A DNA stretch of 62,000 nucleotides from the NCBI GenBank assembly GCA_009746045.1, contig RPFO01000041.1:3335661-3397660 (forward strand), given 5' to 3'. Source of the stretch: Mesostigma viride (taxonomy: Eukaryota; Streptophyta; Mesostigmatophyceae; Mesostigmatales; Mesostigmataceae). Positions 55,527-62,000 of the stretch are shown piece by piece; the stretch's first letter is position 1, and each line of letters starts with the position of its first letter. Made by a program: the position numbers and the translations under genes. The notes under the pieces were generated by a model. It did no database searches. It saw nothing but the letters and a program-made list of their open reading frames with translations, and was not told the origin of the DNA.

Positions 55527-55736
55527 CTACTGTTTGCTAGGGCCAATGGTCAGCTGAGAGAAGGTCACGGTAACTGCTGTCCCCTCCCCCTGACTGCTGA
55601 GCGTGGGTGGCTTGGAGCATTCACGAGTGGTGTGCATCCCCTCAGGCAATGGCATGTGTTCCCTAACAAACCTATCTGCATCTGTAATGTTATCAAACCC
55701 TTTCCACTTAGCACTAGAGCCTTGGGACAATATCTT
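55527..55736 (-). pseudogene. G2 ORF0, C-terminal half (viroplasmin-like)
   Basis: SQGSSAKWKGFDNITDADRF followed by VREHMP, a Pro/Ser-rich stretch and the ending VTVTFSQLTIGPSKQ. The KGF..I.DA..F pattern is the second half of the RNase H1 N-terminal domain and the ending resembles that of G1 ORF0. Two stop codons just upstream (near 55740) and loss of similarity put the G2 break at about 55736. Confidence 0.65.
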
Positions 55737-56028
55737 CTATTATTTTCTATTTCACCTAGCATCAGCGGCTCCCCTTCCGTATCACTATAAAGAAACTATG
55801 TTCAGAGAACCCCGATTCTATTAACCGTGGAACTCCAAGGTAACCAGACTCTTTATTAAAACAATAAGTAGAGCACATCGGGAAGTGGCCCTCAACTGGC
55901 CATCCTTACCCATGGGAACACTTTATGTCCAAAAAGGCTAGCCTTACCCTTACATCCCTCCCTGGCGACCCAAGCCAGGGGCAAAACAAAAACCGGTGGA
56001 CGCATAATAAGACAAGAATGAAGGGAAC

Positions 56029-56957
56029 TTAAGAGGAAGGCAGAGAAAAGACGCTCCGCCAAATGCGCGGGGGGCAGGCGGCGATAGCCCGAACCAGGGC
56101 GTCAGGAAGGGTGAGGGCCAAGCTCCGGTGCAATCCCGCATAGTGGGCGACAGTTTTGCTGCTGCGCCAGCGACCCCGATGCTGAATATCAGCCATGCTG
56201 CGCTGCCGCAAAAAAGCATAGGTAGCCCCCCCATGCCGCAGCCCGTGAATGGTAAACACCGTGTCGACCCCCAAAGCTTGCGTGGCCTGATGCCAAACCC
56301 GGCTGAACTGGGCATAATCGTAAGGGAACACCCGCTCCCAGGCCGCCTTGCCACGCATACAAGCCCGCATGAGGGTCTCAGTCATGACATCCTCGATCAC
56401 CACAGACTGCACCTCCCCCTTAGCCGTCTTAGCTGACATCAACAACAAGGCGCCCCGCTGCGAACCCCGCAACCGAACATCAGGCTGCAAGCGCACATGG
56501 CCGACCAACAGGTTGAGCGCCTCCGATACCCGCAGGTATTGTTGGAAAATAACGATGACCATCATAGCCGCACGAGGCTGCCGCTGGAGCACCATAGTAC
56601 AAGCAAGCGCAAACGCAGCCTCCCATGGAATGGGGGGGGGGCACGAGGGGGTGCCAACGTGCGCCAGCCAGCCAAAACACTTCGTGCCAAGGCCCAATCC
56701 CGCACCTCCCGGGGAAAGTACAAATTCAGGCCCATAAGCGCATTGACACACAACTGGCGGCTGTAACACCGTGAGTGCGCCCAAGCGACATACTCGCAAT
56801 AGTATTCCTCTATCGTCAAGCCGCGCAACAAGCTGCCAGCCCGACCCCGCCGGCTCGCCCACCATGCGAAAAAGGACCTAAGGCCCCGATGGTAAACCAT
56901 CAAAGTAGCCGGCTTCACCTTGCCCTCAAGAAGGGTCAAGTAGCTAGCGCCAAGCCG
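56029..56957 (-). pseudogene. DIRS-like tyrosine recombinase, one frameshift
   Basis: Integrates circular element DNA without a target duplication. An N-terminal SAM-like helical part (KPATLMVYHRGLRSFFAWW, EEYYCEYVAWAHSRCYSRQL) continues the RNase H frame; the catalytic part is in another frame: IVIFQQYLRVSEALNLL (first Arg), IHGLRHGGATYAFLRQRS (H-x2-R), HRGRWRSSKTVAHYAGL (Trp and catalytic Tyr). All expected residues are present. The frame change falls at a run of ten G (56632-56641), a likely length error or slippage. Confidence 0.88.
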
Positions 56958-59106
56958 AGGCCCGGGATTGGGATGAACACCCTCGCGAGTCAAATCGCGG
57001 ACCCACCCGGCCACCGAGGCAGCCATGGAAAGCCCCCGCGAAGGCCCATCCGCAGGCTGAAGCTCACTTGGCGTCCAGACCCATTGTGAGCGGCTGCCGG
57101 TGACCAACGTAAGAGCGCACAACCGGCGGCATTGCTTGTTTAACCGGTAAGAAGAGGAACGCCCTTTAGCCAAGCAGCCCAAAGCGGCAGTGGAGTCCAC
57201 TAACCTCACCACCCGCTTACCCCATGTTCCGAGGTTCCGGGCCGAGCGCTCCACCCCCTTCACAGCGGCCCGCACTTCCTTCTCGTTGATGTGCATGGTC
57301 GAATCGCGCCAGCGACTCTTGATCCCTACGCGCCATCGCCCGTGGATGATGGCTCTTTCCGCGGCCTTGGTCAAGGGTCTAGGCCCGGCATACATGGCCT
57401 CACCTGGGGTGAGGAGGGTTGGGTAACCCCGCACCTCCCGGGCCCGAGCTAATTCCGTCACCTCAGCTGGGGCCATTTCAGCGTAGACAACCCCCTGCCC
57501 AAAACTAGACGCATCCGAAGCCACCACCACCGGAGCCAGGGCAGCCCCCCGGTCCACACGGAGCATGGGGGCCAACGCCATGGCACACTCGAGCTCATCG
57601 CGCACACCTTGCCACAAAGGTCGCGTCCGCTGGCCCCACCCCTTGAGGTTGATGAACTTAAAACTCTGCTGCCATATGGACAAGCAAGTGCGGCTGAGCA
57701 TCTGCAGCCACACCCACCGGCCCACGACGGCCGCCAGCGCCTCAGCGGTAGCGCGTCCCCTCTCGAGGAGTACACGAGTGTGCGCAACCACAAGGGTGAG
57801 CTGCTTAGCTGTCGGCTCCAACACCCCATTCCGCCGGTGAACAACACCCAGAGCTTCTAGCTCGTCCTCCCCCTCCGGGCTAGCCATGATCGTCTTGTCC
57901 TTGGAGGGCACAAGGTTGTTAGGCGCGTACCCGTCTTCAATAGCACTCGTGATTAAGCGATTCACCGCCTCGCACGTGCGCCCATTGCTGACCACCAGGT
58001 CATCAATAGTGATGGATACCATAGGGGCAGGGGGGTCCTCAAGGTCGATTTGCATCTCCCTCGTGCTCTCCTCCTTGTACTCGATGGCTAGGGCGGTTGG
58101 GTTTCCCCATGCATTCCGAAGCACGGTCAGCTCCCCTACACTTGTGAGGCGGTTCACCTGCCGTCTAGGATCCAAAGCGCCCGTGGCATAGAGGACCATC
58201 TCATGGATGGCTTCCCCTAGCGCTACCGCGTGGGAGTGCCCCATGGCCAGCACTTTCAGCACTGGCCACACCCTCCTCCGCCGCCCCGGCAGCCCGACAT
58301 CGGTGGACCACACATCAGGTAGCCCTTGATAATCCCACCACCACTCCGGCACTTGGATGGTATAGTAATACGAGACCAGATCGCTCTTGGCCGTGTAGCA
58401 CCGACCCTTGATATAGACCTCCGAGTATATGCCCAGGTGGGGTAACACCGTCTTAGGGGGGTCCACCCACAGTGCGTTCCCCAACTTCTTATTCACAATG
58501 AGCCTTAACTCCCCCACTCCTTTGGCCACCCCAAAACATCCGTCTACCCACTTTGGCCGCGTCTCTCGGAACTCCACCATCCCCACGTCCGCTGCCCTCC
58601 CCATCAACTTGCCCCACTCCGCCATGGTGCACCCTCGGCTGGGCCGGCAGGTACATTCCAATACCTCGCACTGGCAGCCACCTCCGGCTTGATGCAGTTG
58701 GCCTCGCTGGCGTACACCTCTCGCCAACTAGGTCGTAGCGCCAGCAAATCCAGCAGCTTCGCCTTTCCTGCCACCTCGCGCTTCGGCAGACTCACCCGCT
58801 CCGCCACAAGTTGTTCATACTTATTACATTTCCCATAGATTAGATCACTTCCTTTTGCGGGGCCTGTCGCAACGCCGGCTACGCGGCGACTGTACCACTC
58901 GCAGTGCTTCTTGACCCTTTTCAGGGCCTCCGCCGTTCCTCTGGAGCACGCGCCTCCAGATTTAGGCGGAGGGTCTGCCCCCCCGTGCCATAGCCAATTC
59001 AACCACGTAATCACCTTGTGTTGTAGAGTGAAGGTCCGGCGGCGGCGAGTTGCACGCTGGCGTCTGCGTGCTGACCTCACTCTCCCCCACGTAGTGCTTA
59101 GAGGCA
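56958..59106 (-). pseudogene. DIRS-like reverse transcriptase and RNase H
   Basis: The frame from ATG 59106 (MPLSTTWGRVRSARRRQ) gives the N-terminal pol segment to REVYASEANCIKP; near 58680 the reading continues in another frame from EVLECTCRPSRGCT to the end. RT motifs: GELRLIVNKKLGNALW, CYTAKSDLVSYYYTIQV (motif A), AMGHSHAVALGEAIHEMVL (motif B), VSITIDDLVVSNG (motif C, IDD). RNase H: VVVASDASSFGQGVVY, HINEKEVRAAVKGVE, RLVDSTAALGCLAKG, LQPADGPSRG. The frame runs straight into the recombinase through EGVHPNPGPRLG (56958-56984). Confidence 0.88.
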
Positions 59107-59154
59107 TTGTAGGAAGAGGCAGTGGGAAGGGGGAGCGGTTTACCCTTTCGGTGT

Positions 59155-60119
59155 TTACTTGGTTTGCTGGGCCTTGCCCAGCTTCTCCATCATCGTGGCG
59201 CTTTGCAGGGCCATCTTCATGGCCGGGTTGCTCACCAAGGAGGCATCCTCCTTGAGAGCAAGGAGGTGGCCAGCCACCTTCCACCCTCCTGACCCCTGGC
59301 TCTCCACTAGGAGCATTGCTGCCACCACCCTCATGAGATACTCTACCCCAGCCAACTCCCCGGCTGCCGGCCCCAACTCCTTGAAGAGTGTGTCCATGGC
59401 CAGGGCGATGTTCATGACCACCTTCCTGCTTTCCTGGTTCCTCCACCCCCCTTGGCGAGTAGCCATGATCCAACTCTTTATCCCCCCTCCATTGTCGTTG
59501 GCATCCTCGAGCACCTCGGGGAGCACTCTCTCTTGCACCCTCCAATTCACCACTTGTGCTCGAGTGGGCAGCGTCACCCCTTTGGTCTTTTTCGGCTTCC
59601 TGGAAGCCCCATCTGCCCCGGCCAGCGCATCCTTCAATTTCGTCAGGAAATCCTCTTCCTCGGACTCCTCCTCCTCCTCCTCTACTTTGCCCGCCTGCCC
59701 CTGCTTGCCAATAATAGCCGCCAGCTCCAAGAGCTGCTCCCTCACATCCCCCGCGGCCTTTCCCTTGCCTCGGGGCTGGGCTTCCGACTTTTTTCGTCCC
59801 CTTTTTCGCCCCTTTCGTGGGCCGGCGTGGTGGCTGCATCTCCTCTTCGTCCGAGTCCGCCAAGTCCCGGGCGCTTTGGAGGGCTGCCACTAGCGCTTCG
59901 TTTGGGTCCGCTGCTGCCAGAATTTCAGGCCCATCCACGTGGTCGACCAGCAGTCCAACGACGGACTCCAGCTGGGTCGCAGACCACCGGCTGACAGTAG
60001 TTACCCAGTCGGTCCCGAGGACCGCCTCAAAGGCAGCGCACACTTCAGGCAGGCCCGAGCAAGTGGAGAGCTCCTGATGGAGCCTTTTCTTCTGCGTCGG
60101 CCAGCCTAGTCGGCCCTTT
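59155..60119 (-). pseudogene. DIRS-like gag region
   Basis: N-terminal frame: VCAAFEAVLGTDWVTTVSRW, ESVVGLLVDHVDGPEILAAA, an acidic DSDEEE run and a Lys-rich patch near AAAAAAG runs at 59790-59812. The rest is in the +1/-1 frame: REQLLELAAIIGKQGQ, EEEEEESEEEDFLTKLKDAL, RVQERVLPEVLEDANDNGGG, LAMDTLFKELGPAAGEL, ending KLGKAQQTK at 59155. No zinc knuckle. No in-frame ATG exists upstream of VCAAFE before the TGA near 60119; the start was probably lost to C2. Assignment rests on position and composition. Confidence 0.55.
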
Positions 60120-60770
60120 CATTTGCGCAGCAACTCGTCAGCAGAGCTTGTGAGCTCCTGGTCCTTGCCGGCTGGAATGACCCTAGGCTGCTGGCTAGCA
60201 ACCTTTATCCTCACACCAGGCCTACGACCCTCGATAGGCTCGCCACTCGTCGTGACGACCAAGGTTCGTGTGTGAAGACGCTCGTTGCCTCGTTGAGCCT
60301 CGAGCTATATGCAACCTCGTTCCATCCTTGTTCCTCGGTCATGAGCAACGCTGGGCAACGCTACATTGCCAGAGCCTCGTATCGCTGCCCTGCATCCTTG
60401 TTGCAGGCAGCATACAGGAATCTCTGGCTATCCTGTGTCTAGGACAGCACAGGACCTGCCACAGTTCTGCAAGGACTTACATCCTTGCAGACCTGCTGGC
60501 TGGTTACTGGCTTCTACTAGCCACAGTACCGTTGAGCCCTCAGTACACTGTGTCCCAGTCACGTGCGAGTACAGGCTAAGCCTGTGCAGGCACGGCCTGC
60601 CACGTGTCCTGTCCACTATGCCCTGAGTGTGCCCCGCCCTCGCCCACCGGTCGGCAGTACTTCGGGACTTGATAACTTTCTAGTCCCTTGTCTGTTCTAG
60701 GCGGTTGACACGGCGTTGGACAGGTCTCCTCAACCTGCATCCATCTAGCACATTGGTGCCCCAATATGCT
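60120..60770 (-). repeat. 3' LTR of C2, diverged relative of the C1 LTR
   Basis: Shared blocks with C1 LTR include TGTGAG(T/C)TCCTGGTC, CTAAGCCTGTGCAGGCACGG, CCTGCCACGTGTCCTGTCCA, and the end ATGCTAACTC followed by CCAACCCTTTCTT. The left end does not show the GAGTTAGC start, so the exact boundary near 60120 is uncertain. Confidence 0.72.
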
Positions 60771-61711
60771 AACTCCAACCCTTTCTTGTTTTGGAGCTTG
60801 GACCAGCCTGAGAACCTATCAGCCACTGTCCCCACAAGCCTTTAGACATCTGATCCCTCCCAGAGACCAGACCTGCCTTTTCTTTTGGAACCTGAGGTGC
60901 CTCCAAATATTAGCTAGGCCTGCTCATTGGTTCAAAGGTTGCCCTCTGACCCACATGACATCCCAACCCTTTCTTTGGGAACCTGGTGTAGATAAAAGTT
61001 AGGTCTTCACTTAGTCAGAGGAGTTTGGATAGAGGAGTCCATGAACGTACTATTGTGAGTTCCTGGTCATCCAGTTATCACAGGCGCCCGTTCATATGGC
61101 GCCCGCCACGGAGCCTCCTTTATCTTTTAAATCCTTCCAAAGACTGAGAGAGCCCTGACAAATGTTAGCCAACACATGGGGAGCCCATGTCCTCACTGAG
61201 GGATAAACTCAGGATTCATACATGCCAGGCTGAGGTCAGCTGGGGAATCGAACCCCACCCCATCTCCTCCAGGTTTGGATCAGCTCCTGGAACTGAGCAT
61301 CACAAACAACAAAACATGACAATAACAAGATTATGTTTTATTATAAAGGAGTATAACCCATAGTGAGGCCCCTGGCAACCATGTCCAACATGGTCACACA
61401 ACCAGGGATTTTATTAGCATGCAACAGGTTGGTTACAGAGAATATATACAAATGTACAGCAACCTGTTAGAGCCAACACTTGGGCTGCCCTTGCAGGGTC
61501 CATTCCATGAAGACCCAAGGCCCATTATAAAGTCCTTAAGACTCTTCTGCAGCTCCATGACAGAGCCAGGCGAAATTCTCAGCCAGGGGAGTGACTCCAC
61601 CCTGACCCCTGTCCAGCAGAGTGTGTCTGAACTCTGAAGGACCTGCTGCCAGCCACCACGTGGCTGCCCAGCCCACTGGGATGCCTCCCACCTAGAGCAA
61701 GGCTGTTTGGT

Positions 61712-62000
61712 CTACTCTGGCCCTCCCCCCTTGGAGGCCATGAGCCCACGAAGCAAAGGGTATTGCAGCTCAGCCTTCTCCTCCAGCTTGGTGAGAGCAT
61801 CTGCAGGGTTGTCCACGCCAGCCACATGTTCAATGTTAGCTAAGCAAGACATTTCCTTGAGCAACAAATAATCAAGGTCCCTGCTCCTGGCCAGCTGCCT
61901 GTGCACAAACTGCACCATGCCCATGCTGTCAGTTCTTACCAGTGTGTGCATCTGCAACCGACAGGAAGCCACTTGACATAGCTGGTAAAATAGCTCCCTC
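61712..62000 (-). CDS. C2 RNase H, C-terminal part (partial)
   Basis: ELFYQLCQVASCRLQMHTLV, RTDSMGMVQFVHRQLARSRD, MSCLANIEHVAGVDNPADAL and TKLEEKAELQYPLLRGLM match C1 RNase H with few changes, including the second Asp and the ADALTK signature. The frame continues past the right edge. Confidence 0.88.
   Translation of the reverse strand, partial: RELFYQLCQVASCRLQMHTLVRTDSMGMVQFVHRQLARSRDLDYLLLKEMSCLANIEHVAGVDNPADALTKLEEKAELQYPLLRGLMASKGGGPE

Larger units (their letters stand above)
55737..60119 (-). mobile_element. DIRS-like tyrosine-recombinase retrotransposon
   Basis: Minus-strand element with gag-like region (60119-59155), RT/RNase H (59106-57030) and a tyrosine recombinase (56950-56029), then about 290 bases of 3' non-coding sequence. 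The combination of RT/RNase H with a tyrosine recombinase and no integrase defines DIRS-type elements. Terminal or split repeats were not identified. Left end joins G2 at about 55736; right end is cut by C2. Confidence 0.85.
60120..62000 (-). mobile_element. C2: second copia-like element, running off the window
   Basis: 3' LTR, a 3' UTR collinear with that of C1, and the end of RNase H, all minus strand. It adjoins the 5' end of the DIRS-like gag and probably inserted there. Sequence divergence from C1 is obvious throughout, so it is a separate, older relative rather than a duplicate. Confidence 0.82.

Overview
Eukaryotic nuclear DNA that appears to hold no ordinary cellular gene. It is tandem-repeat DNA on the left and a deep nest of transposable elements on the right. 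Spliceosomal GT-AG introns in a hAT transposase, chromodomain Ty3/gypsy elements, a tyrosine-recombinase (DIRS-like) element, copia-like elements, LINEs and a TTAA-type (piggyBac-like) element, in mostly GC-rich sequence, would fit a large repeat-rich green algal or other protist genome. That is inference; the species cannot be read from the sequence.

Layout. 1-10031 is a 14-bp G-rich minisatellite with a second periodicity of about 1.9-2.0 kb. 11075-14430 is a minus-strand LINE fragment (B) interrupted by a second LINE (A, 11314-13506, 11-bp target duplication); the 3' part of A carries a 600-bp TGGA/TGGG/poly-G microsatellite. 15531-16446 is an interlocked inverted-repeat (fold-back) structure. 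17030-17575 is a diverged 172-bp tandem repeat cut off by an LTR.

From 17576 to about 55736 lies one Ty3/gypsy chromovirus (G2, minus strand), split by later insertions. Gypsy G1 (18367-31869) sits in its 3' untranslated region; G1 itself contains LINE C (25055-26406, 12-bp duplication) and a piggyBac-like element (27841-29187, TTAA duplications). A copia-like element C1 (32281-45204) sits in G2's third ORF; C1 contains an apparently complete hAT element (33055-36717, 8-bp duplication) and an inverted-repeat-bounded block (41437-42213). A deleted hAT (52655-54099, 8-bp duplication) splits G2 gag. At about 55736 G2 meets a DIRS-like element (to about 60119), which in turn abuts a second copia-like element C2 that runs off the right edge.

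Both gypsy elements have the order ORF0 (RNase H1 N-terminal/viroplasmin-like domain) - gag with CCHC knuckle - protease - RT/RNase H - integrase with chromodomain - ORF3 of unknown function. C1 has an extra ORF upstream of gag and a pol in which a retropepsin-like domain seems to lie between integrase and RT. The DIRS-like element has gag, RT/RNase H, an NPGP motif, then a tyrosine recombinase. Most retroelement frames are broken by single-base shifts. The hAT transposase is the only coding unit that reads through cleanly.
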